In this document: positions 22,342 through 35,012 of the stretch, in pieces | Position numbering within the stretch: the first letter of the stretch is position 1 | Layout of the letters: each line of letters begins with the position of its first letter | NCBI GenBank assembly: GCA_023101885.1 | Contig: JALPQD010000394.1 | Location: 1,672,581-1,736,580, forward strand | DNA: 64,000 nt | Direction: 5' to 3' | Source: Typhlomys cinereus | Taxonomy: Eukaryota; Chordata; Mammalia; Rodentia; Platacanthomyidae | Program-made: the position numbers and the translations under genes | Notes under the pieces: generated by a model | Database searches by the model: none | What the model saw: the letters and a program-made list of their open reading frames with translations, nothing else | What the model was told of the DNA's origin: nothing

Positions 22342-22672
22342 CCCTTTCCCCACTCCGCGGACCCCGGGAGACGGGCAGTCCAGCCGGGACTCACCACAAC
22401 CGAGGTAAGCTCTGCCCCCGCCCACCCCCAGAACCCCAGGCAGCCCAAGGGACCCAGTTCCTCTCACCAGCCCCCAGAGCCGGAGCCGGAACCACCCCCC
22501 ACCCCCTACCCCTTCCCGCCTGCCCCACCCCACTGCCATGCCCCAACTCCCCCAGGTTAAATAACGCCCTGCTACCGCCACATCCTCCCTTTCCCCACTC
22601 CACCACCCGGGACTCACCTGACCTAGGTAAGCTCCGCCCCCACCCAACCCCAAAAGCCCAGGCCAAATAATT
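22342..22672 (+). promoter_or_regulatory. L1-C 5' UTR monomers (about 1.4 units)
   Basis: GC-rich. The unit opening 'ccctttccccactcc' occurs at 22342 and 22587, and the marker 'gtaagctcYgccccc' at 22405 and 22627, so the period is roughly 220-245 with indels. Each unit carries a splice-donor-like AG|GTAAGC. The monomer type is shared with L1-B and unlike L1-D. It is probably an internal Pol II promoter by analogy with mouse L1 monomers. Confidence 0.7.
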
Positions 22673-22728
22673 TAGTTCAGTTAAAAACACACAGAAATTC
22701 AAAGAAGGTCTTAAAAGTTAAAATGAAG

Positions 22729-23029
22729 GGGCTGGAGAGGTGGCTCAGGGGTTAAGCTTCTGCGGAAGGTCCTGAGTTCAGATCCCAGATCCCACGTATA
22801 GACGCCAGGCAGAAGCGGGGGTGGCCTGCGCTTCTGGTCCTGGTAGGGCGGAGCCTGTGAATCCCGGGGCAGAAGGAGGTGGAGGCGTCCATGGTGGTTC
22901 GCGAATTCGTCCGTGGTTCTACACATACACAGACACACACACACACACACACACACACGCGCACACGCACATATACACGCATATGCACAGAGTTGAATAA
23001 ATAATAATAATAATAAAAAAAATTAAAAG
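22729..23029 (+). mobile_element. tRNA-derived SINE inserted just before L1-C ORF1
   Basis: Starts 'gggctggagaggtggctcaggggttaag' (A box region) with B box 'gagttcagatccc'. The body includes 'agacgccaggcagaagc', 'ggagcctgtgaatccc' and 'ggtggttcgcgaattcg', then (CA)n and an AAT-rich tail. The TSD 'agttaaaaYgaag' lies at 22716-22728 and 23030-23042, one mismatch. It separates the L1 5' UTR from the ORF1 start. Confidence 0.9.
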
Positions 23030-23042
23030 AGTTAAAACGAAG

Positions 23043-24093
23043 ATGCCCAAGTAAAAGTGCAAATCCATGAGAAACAACACCCAAGTAAACAAATCTCCCA
23101 CTGAAGGAATTAATCCCATAATGATAGACTCCAACCAGAACAAACCCATGGAAAATGGACAAGAAAAGCTAACCCAGGATAACGACTTTCAAAACATGAT
23201 CATTACCATGTTAAATACTATGAAAGAGGAAATCTGGGAGGAATTAAATAACCACATCAACCACTTTGAAGAGGAAAACAACAGACACTTGGAGGAGTTG
23301 AGAAACAAAACAGGCATAGAGCAGTTAAAACAGACTCAAGCAGAGTTCAAAACGGAACTAAAAGACAAGTTATCTTCAACTCAGAACTCAAAAGAGAGTC
23401 TTATAAGCAGAACTAACAAAGCAGAAAACAGAATTTCAGATCTTGAAGACAAAGTGGGAGTATTAACCAGCTCAATGGAAGAGGTTGTTAAAGCCAAAAA
23501 GATAGTTGAGAGAAATATCCAAGAGATATGGGACACCCTGAAGAAGCCTAACATGCGTATTCATGGAATACCAGAGCAAGAATCGCAAAATACCACCCCT
23601 GAGGAAATTTTTCAAATGATCATCAAGGAAAACTTTCCTCATCTAAAAAAAGTGAGGCCCATCAATATGCAGAGGCATTCCACACCCCAAACAGATATGA
23701 CCAAAATAGAAACTCGCCACAGCAAATAATAGTTAAAACACTCCACATTCAAGATAAAGAACTGGTGCTGAGAGCTTCAAGGGAGAAAAAAACAAGTCAC
23801 ATTTAAAGGTAAACCTATTAAAATAACAAATGACTTCTCAGTTGAAACAGTAAAAGCAAGAAGAGCTTGGAGACACATACTTCAAGTATTAAATGAGCAA
23901 AAATTGTCAAACCAGGCTGATATACCTCACAAAACTATCCATCATGATCGAGGGAGAAAGAAAAATCTTCCAGCACAAAAACAACTTGAAGGGATACATG
24001 TCCACCAAACCAGGCCTTCAAAAAATGCTAGAAATGATACTCAAGCATGAAGAAAAAAACAGGCATATCTGGGAGAACAGAAGGGAAGTATAA
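23043..24093 (+). pseudogene. L1-C ORF1 (RNA-binding chaperone), broken
   Basis: L1 ORF1p is the trimeric RNA-binding protein of the L1 particle. Start ATG at 23043 (by comparison with L1-D 44476) is followed by an early TAA (23052-23054). Reading is open from 23067 to 23729: N-terminal segment, a Glu/Lys/Asn-rich coiled coil (about 23190-23500), and RRM start ('MRIHGIPEQE', 23552-23581). Further frameshifts follow at about 23730-23890, and the C-terminal domain reads on to TAA at 24091-24093. It is not functional as it stands. Confidence 0.88.
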
Positions 24094-24143
24094 CACCATT
24101 AAAAGTGAAGCAATATTCTTACAAAAACCACTAAACATAATAA

Positions 24144-27100
24144 ATGTCCAAAATTAAAAATAGTTTCTCCATTATAAGACTAAATGTTAATGGAATTAAC
24201 TCACCGATCAAGAGACACAAATTACAAACTTGGATTAAAACTGATCATCCATCAATCTGCTGCATGCAGGAAACCCATCTCACCACAAAAGATAGGCACA
24301 TTTCAAAAATAAAAGGCTCTTCAACAATTCTACAAGCTAATGGAAGCAGAAAACAGGCAGGGGTAGCCATTATGCTAGAAAACAGGCAGGGTTAGCCATG
24401 ATGTTATTGGACAAAGTGGACTTCAAACCAAAAAAAAAAAAAAAAAAGAGACACAGATGGATACTACATTTTAGTCACGGGTACAATTCACCAGGAAGAC
24501 TTCACAATACTGAATATATATGCATCCAATACAGCCCCCCCCCCACATTCATTAAGCAAACCCTACAATGTCTAAAGTGAGAAATCAATCGCAAACGATA
24601 ATTCTTGGGGATTTCAATATCGCCTTCTCAACATGGGATAGATCTACAGTTAAAAAACTTAACAGAGACACTTTGGAGCTTAATCAAACCCTGAAAAAAA
24701 TGGACCTCACAGATCTCTATCGAACTTTTCATCCATGAACCTAAGAATACACATTTTTCTCAGCAGCACACAGAACTTTCTCCAAAATAGACCACATATT
24801 GGGCCACAAAACGAATCTCCACATATATAGGAAAGTTGAAATTCTAGCCTGCACCTTATCAGACCACCACGGCCTAAAGCTTGACATTCACAACACAAGC
24901 AACAGAAAATACACTAACTCCTGGAAACTTAACACTATGATGCTGAATGAGAATTGGATTCAGGAAGAAATTACAAAGGAAATTCATGATTTCCTGAAAG
25001 TGAACAATAATGAAAATACAATTTACCAAAATCTCTGGGAGAAAATGAAAGCTGTCCTAAGAGGTAAGTTCATAGCTCTTAATACCTACATCAAAAAAAA
25101 TGGAAACATCAGAATTAAATAACAATGCAGCTTAAAGCTTTAGAGACACTAGAGCAATCTGATCCCAAAAGCAGTAGAAGGGAGGAGATTAGCAAAATAA
25201 GGGGAGAAATATCTGAAATAGAGATTAGGAAAATGATACAGAAAATCAACTAGTCAAAAAGCTGTTTTTTTTTAAAAAATCAATAAGATTGATACACTCC
25301 TAGCCAAATTAACCAAAGGCAAGAGAAAGCAAACCCAAATTAACAAAATTAGAAATGAAAATGGAGTTATCACTACTGATACCCAAGAAATCCAGAGAAT
25401 TATAACATCATATTTCAAAAACTTATACTCTGTGAAATTTGACAACACAAAGAGATGGATGAATTCCTAACTAAACACAACTTACCTAAATTGAATCGGG
25501 AAGTTGTGAATTATTTAAATAGTCCTATAACATATGAAGAAATTGTGGAAGTAATCTCAAATCTTCCCACCAAAAAACATCCTGGACCCGGTGGATTCAG
25601 CACAGAGTTCTACCAGACATTTAAGGAGCTAATAACACCAATATTCCTTAAACTGTTCCATCAAATAGCAAAGAAAGGAACACTACCAAATTCCTTCTAT
25701 GAAGCTAATATTGTTTTAATTGCAAAACCTAATAAAGATACAATTAAAAAAGTAAACTATAGGCCAATCTCTCTGATGAACACAGATGAAAAGATTCTCA
25801 ATAAAGTCTTAACAAATCTGATTCAAAAACATATCAAAAATATCATTCACGGGGATCAAGTAGGCTTTATCCCAGGCATACAAGCTTGGTTCAACATATG
25901 CAAATCAATAAGTGTAATTCACCATATAAACCAGTCCAAAGTTCAAGACCACATGAAACTCTCGATAGATGCTGAAAAAGCTTTTGACAAGATCCAACAG
26001 CCCTTTATGATCAAAACCCTAGAGAAGGTTGGAATGGAAGGAACCTTTATCAATATAATAAAAGCTGTATACAATAAGCCAACAGCAAAGATTATACTGA
26101 ATGGGAAAAAACTTGAAGCATTCCCACTTCAGTCAGCGACTAAACAAGGCTGTCCACAGTCACCACTTCTTTTCAATATTGTACTTGAAGTCATGGCTGA
26201 AGTCATAAGGCAAGAAAGGGACATCAAACGGATTCAAATCGGCAAGGAAGAAGTCAAGTTATCTCTATTTGCAGATGACATGATACTATACCTGAGTGAT
26301 CCCAAAAACTCCACCAGGAAGCTCCTGGAACTAATACAGAAGTTCAGCAGGGGGGAAGGATACAAAATAAAGGTACAAAAATAAGTGGCCTTCCTATATG
26401 CCCAGAATGAAAGAAGTGAAAAAGCCCTCAGAGAAACAATCCCATTTACTATAGCCCCTAAAAAAATGAAATGCCTTGGTATAAACCTAACCAAAGAGGT
26501 AAAAGACCTTTACAATGAAAACTTTAAAACCCTAAAGAGAGAAATAGCAGAAGACACCAGAAGGTGGAAAGACCTCCCATGTTCCTGGATTGGCAGAATC
26601 AACATCGTAAGAATGACCATCCTATCAAAGGCAATATACAGATTCAATGCTATACCAATTAAAATCCCAAAGCAATTCTTTAAAGAAGTTGACCAAACAA
26701 TCTCAAAATTCATATGGAGGAACAAAAGACGCAGGACAGCAAAGACAATCCTGAGTAACAAAAACACGACTGGATGTTTCACCATACCAAACCTTAGTCT
26801 GTACTACAAATCCATAGTTGTAAAAACAGCCTGGTACTGGCTCCAAAATAGACACACAGATCAATGGATAAGGCTTGAAGACCCAGATATAAGCCCACAA
26901 AATTACAGCCATTTTATATTTGACAAAGGGGCCCAAAAATCCAATGGAAAAAGAACAGTATCTTCAACAAATGGTGCTGGTAAAATTGGATGCCCACATG
27001 CAGAAGATTAAAACTGAGCCCGTACTTGTCACCGTGTACAAGATTTAATTCCAAATGGAGTAAGAACCTTGATATAAGGCAAGAGACTATAAAAACCATA

Positions 27101-27979
27101 GGTGAAAGGGTAGGGAACTCGCTCAAGCTGATTGGGCTAGGCCAATATTTCCTAAGCAGACATCCAATAGCCCAGTCACTGCTACCAACTCTCAAGAGTT
27201 GGGATCTGGTGAAATTAAAGAGCTTCTGTTCAGATAAAGAGGTTGTAACACGAGCTCAAAGGCAACCCACAGAATGGGAGAAACTCTTCACTAACTACAT
27301 GTCTGATAGAGTTCTATTACCCGGAGTGCACAAAGAACTTAGAAAACTAAACACTAAGGAAACAAATGGCCCAATTAAAAAATGGGCCCTGGAACTCAAA
27401 AGAAACTTTACCAGGGATGAAATTAAAATGTTTAACAAATATCTTTAAAAATGCTCTACATCCTTAGCCATCAGGGAAATGCAAATCAAAACTTCCCTGA
27501 GATATCATCTCACCCCAGTTACGATGGCAAAAATCCACAATACAAACAACACCAAATGCTATAGGGGATGTGGAGAGAGGGGAACTCTCTTACATTGCTG
27601 GTGGGAATGCATGCTCATACAGCTACTCTGGAGATTCTTAAAGAAATTAAAGATTGAAATGCCATATGACCCTGCGATTCCACTTTTGAGAATAACCCCA
27701 CATACAGCAAAAATTCACCTCGATAGCACAAGCACGACCATGTTCATAGCAACACTGTTTACAATAGCAAAGTCATAGAATCAACCCAAATGTCCAACAT
27801 TTGATGAGTGGATAAGGAAACTGTGGAACATCTACACAATGGAGTACTACTCAGCCATCAAAAATGATAAATTAATGGAATTTGCCAGGAAATGGGTGGT
27901 ATTAGAAACAATTATATTGAGTGAAGTATCCCAGACACAGAAAATTAAGCACTGTATGTACTCCCTAATAGGTGACTCC
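24144..27979 (+). pseudogene. L1-C ORF2 (endonuclease-reverse transcriptase), broken
   Basis: ORF2p nicks target DNA and primes reverse transcription there. ATG at 24144 begins an APE-type endonuclease with 'NVNGINSP' and 'QETHL' motifs. A 29-bp tandem duplication (24349/24378) and a 17-A run (24430-24446) shift the frame. RT is readable from 25455 to 27011 apart from one in-frame TAA at 26382-26384. The catalytic 'LFADD' is at 26265-26279. The Cys-rich C-terminal zone follows (about 27480-27780). Other stops lie at about 27012 and 27446. Confidence 0.9.
24349..24406 (+). repeat. 29-bp tandem duplication within L1-C ORF2
   Basis: 'gaaaacaggcagg' followed by a 'KTAGCCATKATG' block begins at 24349 and again at 24378. 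L1-D lacks the second copy (45975 onwards). Since 29 is not a multiple of three, it breaks the endonuclease frame. Confidence 0.8.
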
Positions 27980-28984
27980 CACTTAGAGACACTCAAAGAT
28001 AAATCTCTGTAATAACTACAGTTATTGCTAAGATAAGAACAGGAGGGATGGGGAAGGAGAGCCACACCAGTAACAAGAGAGGGGATCATGTTACAGCAGA
28101 GAAAATAAGCCACCATCCAAGGACTGCAAGTAAATAATGAGAGATCTGGTTAAGTTCACAGACTTTTCTTCCTGATCATTTACAACTGATGGGGTATGAT
28201 AATACCAGAAGGGAAGGGCATATAGTCTGGCAGATAGAAAGTAACCATTTCGAAGATGGGTGATTAACCCCTCCCTCACCGCTGTTTCCTACTTTTATTA
28301 CATCTACCTTTGAACATACTCTTATAACAAGACTCTAATTTAACAGGTCTTCGTCTCTGGCCAGAGGGTGACATCCAATACCCATCAGGGTGGAGCCAAG
28401 GCATTGTGCGAACAGCAAAACTGAAAAAAAAAATCAACAAACCATAATGGAGAACATCAGAGACTCATATCAACCACCTGGAATCAGGCCTGCCTAATCT
28501 CTCCCCATCTTGAAGCTCAGGAAAATTTGCAGAAGAAGGGGCGGTAAGATTGTAAGAGCACAAGGATAGGAGGAGTCATGATATGCAAGATACTCCACAC
28601 AAGTTAGGGCCGAAGCAACCATATTTGGGCTTTACATGCCCTGTGTAATGTCCAACATACTATTGACCTCACAAAGTCTAGCATTTGCTAAAGGCACTAG
28701 GATCCTGGGAGGCAAGGGATTGATAACCACAGTAGTTTTCCTATGCTTAACTGGAACATAGGAAAGGGTTCTGGGAAATGATACTGGCTCCTTGTACCTC
28801 ATCAGACAGGAGGACCCAGAGGAGAGTTTGGCATGCACATTAAAGGATGCTTTGGGGATGGGAGGGGGAGGCACCAGGGGATGGGGAGGGAAGGGGGACC
28901 CGAGGGGTGCACAGGTGGATAGGGGATTGGGGGGGGGAAACCGGTGTACCTGTTAAGTTTGTATGAGTGGAAATAAAAAAAAAA
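27980..28984 (+). other. L1-C 3' UTR and polyA
   Basis: Standard 3' UTR of this L1 family: 'gttacagcagagaaaataag' block, 'tctctggccagagggtgaca' block, 'ctgaagctcagg'-type block, purine/G-rich tract, 'gttaagtttgtatgagtgg' terminus and As. Confidence 0.85.
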
Positions 28985-29009
28985 GAATGAGGAAAAGTGA
29001 ACAGTTAAG

Positions 29010-29302
29010 TGTCATGGTTTGAAATGTGTCTCCCACAGTCTCATTGTTTGGGAAGGTCATGACACTTTTGAGAAGTGGAGCCTTGCTGGAGGAAGGCAGA
29101 AAGAAAGGGTGGGCCTTGAAGTGGATTAGTCTCACCCTACCTTCTGGAACAGTCTGCTTTGCAGCAAGCAGTCTTGCAGCTCTCAGTCTCCAAAATATTT
29201 GCAGTGACTTAGCCTGTCTCCAGCTTCCCATGCCATATCCCCCATAAAAGACTGTGTCTCCCCTCTGGAACTGTAATCTGAATAAATCTCACTTAAATTG
29301 TT
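29010..29302 (+). mobile_element. MaLR-type LTR (second LTR subfamily)
   Basis: Begins TGTCATGGTTTGAAATGTG and contains 'ggagccttgctggaggaag', 'gggccttgaagtgg' and 'aagactgtgtctcccctctgg', ending 'gaataaatctcactt'. This is the MT/ORR1-like layout: deoxyadenosine-rich polyA signal region near the 3' end. The final 'cagcaacag...aca' end is lost. It sits 25 bases after L1-C. Confidence 0.75.
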
Positions 29303-30960
29303 AAAAAAATGAAAAAAGAAAAAATAAAGAAGAGATAAAAACACAAATTACCAGTATTCTGAATGAAATAGGAGATATCAATGCAGATCTTGAAGTTATT
29401 AAAAGCAAATAAATATGCATTTGCTTATTAATTCAATAACTTACAGAAATAAATCAAATGATCCAAAACATCAAAATTCTGATAATTAACTAGGAAGATA
29501 GAAACACTATAAAGTAGTAATATAGATGGAAAAACATGAATTATTTAAAGATCACAAAAAATAAAATAACAATATCTAGATAATTTTTATCAAACATGTG
29601 GAGAACTAACATTACCATTCTTTCTAGAAAATACTAAAGGAACACCTAACATGTTCATTCATGAATATGGTATGATCTTGAAATGTAAATCAGAGAAAGG
29701 AAAAAGAAGACTGATGAATCTGATATAACTCTCTTGAATTTAGATACAGAAAAGAAAAATTATAGCAATGTAAATTCATTATTTGCACAAGTATATTCAA
29801 TGACCAAGTGTATGGAAGTTTTGTTCAATATTAAAAATGTAATTAATGTAATTTATGAGATGTCAAATGTAAAAGTAAAATCATAAGATACAATAATAGC
29901 TGACTCAGAATATTTGATAAAAAATTCTGCACCTTTTTCTGATAAAACTATAAAAATTTTCACATTCCTCAGCTAGGTAAGACCCTCTTAAAACAAAAAT
30001 GAAAAAACACAACAATACAAATTACAAATAACATAATATGCTAGTTTTTTCTTCATATCAAGAATGATGAAGGAATGTATATTCTTACCACCATTACTTA
30101 ATATAGCATTGGAAATTCTAGATTATTAAAGTTAAAAAGGTATATATACTGAAACAGAGTAAAGCAGTATTTTCTTATTTTTATGTGACATGTTACATGA
30201 AAACATTGAATGATTTTACAAAAACTTTCCAGAAGTAGTCAATGAATACAGAAAAATTGAAGGAAAGAAGATTAACATATAACTAGCATAAGAATGAATT
30301 ACCATGTACAGATATGGCTTGGATTGTGCCTCTTCAAAATACATTATAACAAAATTTTACCTTTGGTATTCATAAATATGATTTCAAATACAAGGACTTA
30401 CAGACATAATTAATTAACATGAGGCAAAATACGTTTTAGTTCACTAGTGTTAATAAAAACAATATGGGGGGAGGGAAAATGAACATGAAAAAGAGACTGG
30501 TGTGATGCCTCTATATGCTAAGACATATGAAAGATTGTAGGCTATCATTAAAAACTAGAAGACAAGAATGTAACATTTTCTAACATAGTTCCCAAAAGAA
30601 ATCCAGTCTGACATTTTATGTTTTGCAATTTTTGATTCTAAAGCAATGAAATAACCATTTCTGTTGTTATAGGTTGTCATATTTGTGATATTTTATGTTG
30701 AACATAACAATCAAAACAAAATATAAGCAAGCAGAATTCCAAATTAAAATGTAGGGCTATGAACAAATGCATATGGACAGAATCTAAATTCTGAACAATA
30801 AGAAAGAAGTAAATTATGAAAAATTAATAGCATGGAGAAACATATTATATTCATGATTTATAAGATTTGACCTGAAAGGATCAATTTTTTTCTAAACTGA
30901 TCTATTGGTTTAATTAAGTACTAATAAAAATCTAAGAATGATTTTCTTTTGATACATAAG
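29303..30960 (+). mobile_element. Ancient L1 ORF2 fragments
   Basis: Heavily decayed but ordered ORF2 landmarks: 'ccagtattctgaatgaaat' with an 'atcaatgcagatc' block (29350-29395), a 'tattctYaccaccattacttaatatagc' block of the RT palm (30078-30110), and a 'ctgatctattggtttaattaagtactaataaaaatc' block near 30897-30932. No frame survives. Boundaries are approximate. Confidence 0.5.
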
Positions 30961-31669
30961 AGAAGATTTTTCTGAAATATATGAAGAGAGCCATTGGTTC
31001 TCCAGGAATTTTGACAGAACTGGCAAAGAATACAATGGATGAATAGAGATTTCTATATACTGGACCCCAGTAACTCTTATCTTAGTTTGATTAAAATGTG
31101 AATATGTAACATCAGGAGTAGTAAAGAATACCAGATTTTTTATGCCTATGTGGCTTCCTCTCAAGGAAACATGAATATCATCCAGAGACAAAAGGTCCTC
31201 TGTCTCTAAATTAAACCACATAGCATAGTCACTTACAATGAATTCCTTAAGAGAGGGATAGCTGAAGAAGTAGAGGATAACGTAGGTCCCCTAAAGGGGA
31301 GTAACTTTTGATTAGAAGGAACCTTGGAGATTTTCAAACTTATAGATGCCATTCAAAGGCAAAGGTGATACTGAAGATGAGTAATTACAAGGATTTGGTT
31401 CCTTCTATTTTAGAGACAAGGAAAACAAGTATTATATAAATGGACAATAGAGTAATCAAAATTTCAAAAAGTCTTCAGTTTATTATAAAAGGATCCAAAA
31501 TCTATGTGATGAGACATTAGAAATTTTTACTTCATGGAATTATAAAACAGTAGAAATATTAAGTATAAATTAATGAAATCTAACAAATACATGTGATTCC
31601 AGCAGAAACAGAGCAGCTGGACTTTTAGCAGGAAGATGTAGAAAAACAGACAATAATGTAAATGTCTAT
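30961..31669. other. Unassigned sequence
   Basis: AT-rich. No gene or recognisable repeat. Confidence 0.45.
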
Positions 31670-31840
31670 ATGGAAGCCTGGAAAGTTGGCTCAGCAGATG
31701 AAGAGACTTTTGCACAAACTTAGCAAACCAAGTTCAATTTCTGGAGCTTATATAGTGGAAGAAGAGACGTAACTTCCAAAAGTTGTCACGTTGCCACCAT
31801 ATGTGGATTGTGGCATAGTCTCTCTCTCTCTCATAAGATA
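31670..31840 (+). mobile_element. B2/B3-like SINE, decayed
   Basis: tRNA-like head 'gcctggaaagttggctcagc' and B-box-like 'aagttcaatttctgg', then 'agagacgtaacttccaaaagttgtc' and 'catatgtggattgtggca', matching the general layout of rodent B2/B3 SINEs. It ends in a (TC)n stretch at 31817-31832. Confidence 0.6.
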
Positions 31841-32429
31841 TTAAAAACAACATTACTCCTACTTTTAAATTAACTAAAACTAAAACTTAAAAACAAAATT
31901 GAGCAGATGTATTCTGCATAGGTAGCTAATGTTGAATCTGTAAGCTATTAAATAAAAGCCCCATGTAGGGACTACCTTGCTATAAATTACTGATCAGATA
32001 GACACTTAAGGTCTCAAAAAATACAGGCTATTTTCAGTACTTCTCACTGCCTAACAGAACTCAATTGCAAGAGTCTATTGCTGAAGATAGGACATATATG
32101 TAAGACATAGAGAAATCACACTGTAACTGACTTGGAATCTTCTTCCTTACTGACTAGCTTTCCCAGGATCAGAAGGTGATATAAAGACAGCTAGAAGAGA
32201 AAAGTCACACAGTCATACTTAGTTGGGTATCCTAGATATTGCACTACTGATTTTCTTCTTAAAATGTACCATTAGACCTGCTTACCCACCTGAATGTTGT
32301 CTGTACCACCTACTCCAGAGGGACCAAGAGCCTGCACAGTAACAGACCTTTGAACTAAACAAAGTTTTCAAAAGAAGTAACTCAAATATCTCAGAAGTAC
32401 CTAAAAATGTCAATGTCTCTGGCCAAAAG

Positions 32430-33190
32430 GGAAATTAATCTACTTGTCATTTTTACCCCAACCGGATGGCTAAGATCAAATAACAACAAATGCTGGCAAG
32501 GATTCAGCTTGCAAATGTAAGCTTGTACAGCCACTTTAGAAATCAGTATGGAGGTTCCTGAAAGTGCTATGATCTAATTATACTATTTCTGAACATATTC
32601 CCAAAGGATGCAACATCATACTATAGAGATACTTGCAACCCATCTTCATAGTGGCCCAATTCACAATAGAAAATTTTGAAATAAGCCTGAATACCAATAA
32701 ACTAAGGAAAGTATGGAGAAAATGTGATAAATATACACATTTACATATGGAATACTGTCAATAAAAAAATTAAGAAATTTGTGGATAAATGGATGAAACT
32801 TTCAAAGGTCACATTGAGTAAGATATCCCAGACATGGAAAGAGAAATGTTGGATGTTCTGTTATATGCAGATTCTAGCATAAAACGTCACTTATATATAT
32901 TTAAATATGAATACTTATAACACCACCTTACCCCCCCAAAAAATAAGAGGAACTATAGGAGTTGGAGAATGTTGAAGAATGAGGAAAGTCATAGAGGGAA
33001 CTGACAAAATGGGGCTGTGGCCAGATGGAAAGGAGGGTATTGAGGAGATAATAGAAATATACTGGTTTTCAAGTAGGGACGGTGAGAATAATGTATAAAA
33101 TTGAGATTTTTGGATGCAACCACATAAATACCTTCTACTTTATTATATATACTTAAATCCTTATTTAAAAAGGAAGAAAAATAACACATA
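32430..33190 (+). mobile_element. Old L1 ORF2 3' end and 3' UTR start
   Basis: Ordered ORF2 C-terminal landmarks: 'ccggatggctaagatcaaat', 'gcttgtacagccactttag', 'cccaattcacaatag', 'tggaatactgtcaat', 'gagtaagatatcccagaca'. Older than L1-A to L1-D. No reading frame remains. Confidence 0.65.
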
Positions 33191-33929
33191 CTTATTTGTA
33201 TTTTATTACTTTTATAAGCTTTGAATAGACATACTCACTCTACTTATGGAAGCACAGAGAGATGTAAGTGAGATACTGTGGAAATTGATATGAGATATTA
33301 CTATCAGGAACTATAGACAAATAAATAAAATTTCCAGTACCAGATGTGTGATACCGTCTAATGAGCTGTTGATCAAAGAGGTCTCAAAGGCTTCTAGGAG
33401 ACTAGGATTTATACATATCTTAATTTCCCACAAGAATCTGACTGTGAGGCCCTGTTGCTGAAGTTATTATACACATTGATCACAAGATATGGAAAAAAGA
33501 AGAAAGTGATAAGTGATCTGGGAGCTTTCTCATTCCTGGACAAATTTCCTAACACCAGAAAGTGCTACATAAGCTGTTGGGGAAGAAAAACAGTCAGAAG
33601 TTTTCCGAGCTATAAAAGCTGCAAGTCACACTAGCAATCACCATGGTTAGAGATGTAACATCAGCACAAAAGTGACATGGATATTGTAAGGGTGACCGAC
33701 TGCTATCTGATTTCATCTAAGACACATTTATAAGCATATAATGCAAAGCAATCCAAAGATTTTCAAAAAGGGTCACCATAGTCTTTAGTGGAGAAAAATG
33801 TGAGATATAGTTATTTGGACTTAATATAAAATTGTCTTCTAAACATTTATCCTAATTTCTATGGATTAGAGGTCATCTCATAAATTGACCTACAAATTTT
33901 TATTGCAATGGAGTTATTCCATAAAAAGA

Positions 33930-34480
33930 AGCTGGCTAAAGTACAGAAAATAAATGACTGTAGACTACTCAGCCCTTAATAAGACATACAAGTCACCCCC
34001 AAACCTGAGGCACAGACAGCATCATGGTAGGAGATGTGGTGAGAATGTAAGAACCTGAAGATTGGAAGTGGTGTGAACAGATATCTAATGGACATTACAG
34101 TGCTGCTTCATTGATGAACTTATTCCAGCTGTGTCTACTCCAGGAAATCTGCTCAACTCAAACTCAAGTTATCTTCATCGACACTTTAACACGAAAGTGA
34201 AAATTTTCCAAGAGGTAACACCTTCCAAAAGAATAATGTTGGTTGATTCTGGAAAGGAGAGAAAGAGATACTTTCTCTAATGGTACACTCACTAAGAAAT
34301 TGTTCTTGCTGCAGCAAGAGCACAGATATATGTCATTAACAGTATTCCAGATTGGACTTGATGGGCCATACCCACATAAGGATTTGAGAGTTGGAAGTAG
34401 ATTAGTGAGGTAGAGGAAAGTTTACCTTGGGAAAAGTTAGGGGACTGGTGTTGGCAATAGTGGGTAAAAATTTCATTTAT
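33930..34480 (+). mobile_element. Old L1 3' UTR remnant
   Basis: Contains '...caaacctgaggcacagacagcatcatgg' and 'ggtgagaatgtaagaacctgaagattgg', resembling the 'aagctcaggga..., gtaagagcac' block of rodent L1 3' UTRs. Highly diverged. Boundaries uncertain. Confidence 0.4.
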
Positions 34481-35012
34481 TTATAGTCTAAAAGAGTACG
34501 AAATTTAAAATGTGGAGTGGTATGACTGTTGTAGGAATAACATATCTTATGACTGACTTTAATGTCTACTCCACAGAAGCTTATTCATAACTGGTGCTAT
34601 AAATGTTACGAAAAGTCCATGGTTGCAGAAGTCATAGGCCCTAAGTAGAGCAGTTACTTATATTTTTTTAGTTATATGGTCATGTGCTTCTTTTTCAGTG
34701 AAAAGTAGTAATTACATAAATTGAAACCTGTTAAAAGTAATAAGAATAACTGAGTATTGGATGTTCAGCCTAAAGTCAGCCTACAATTTATAGACAACTG
34801 TAGATGAAAAGACAGAGGCTTTTAGTACTGGAGGAAACTAAAGAGTGTTATAAAAGTTGTCATTCTGACATGAAATGGCCATTGTACTCATGAACTCACA
34901 GCAGCTATAAACACCTTCGTGAGATGTGTATATTGTTGAGCTCATCAATACTCCATTACAGAGCAGAGAGGGATTCACTAACTCTTAACCATCCCCGCAG
35001 ATCTGCAGATAG

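Larger units (their letters stand above)
22342..28984 (+). mobile_element. L1-C: nearly full-length LINE-1, inactivated
   Basis: All L1 parts occur in order: monomeric 5' UTR (22342-22728, then a SINE), ORF1 (23043-24093), ORF2 (24144-about 27979), 3' UTR with G-rich block (about 28853-28945) and an A-tail. Without the SINE it is about 6.3 kb. Stops and frameshifts break both ORFs. Flanking A-rich sequence (22327-22341 and 28969-28985) could hide a TSD but cannot be separated from the tail. Confidence 0.9.

Noticed and set aside
22391..22702. Long minus-strand reading frames in the GC-rich L1 5' UTR (Gly/Trp-rich)
   Set aside because: Low-complexity products of C-rich promoter monomers read backwards; no family resemblance and the same effect appears in L1-D at 43510-43842.
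22342..28984. L1-C as a possibly active autonomous retrotransposon
   Set aside because: ORF1 has a stop three codons after its ATG, ORF2 has a 29-bp duplication, an A-run frameshift and an in-frame TAA after the RT catalytic motif. It cannot make both proteins.
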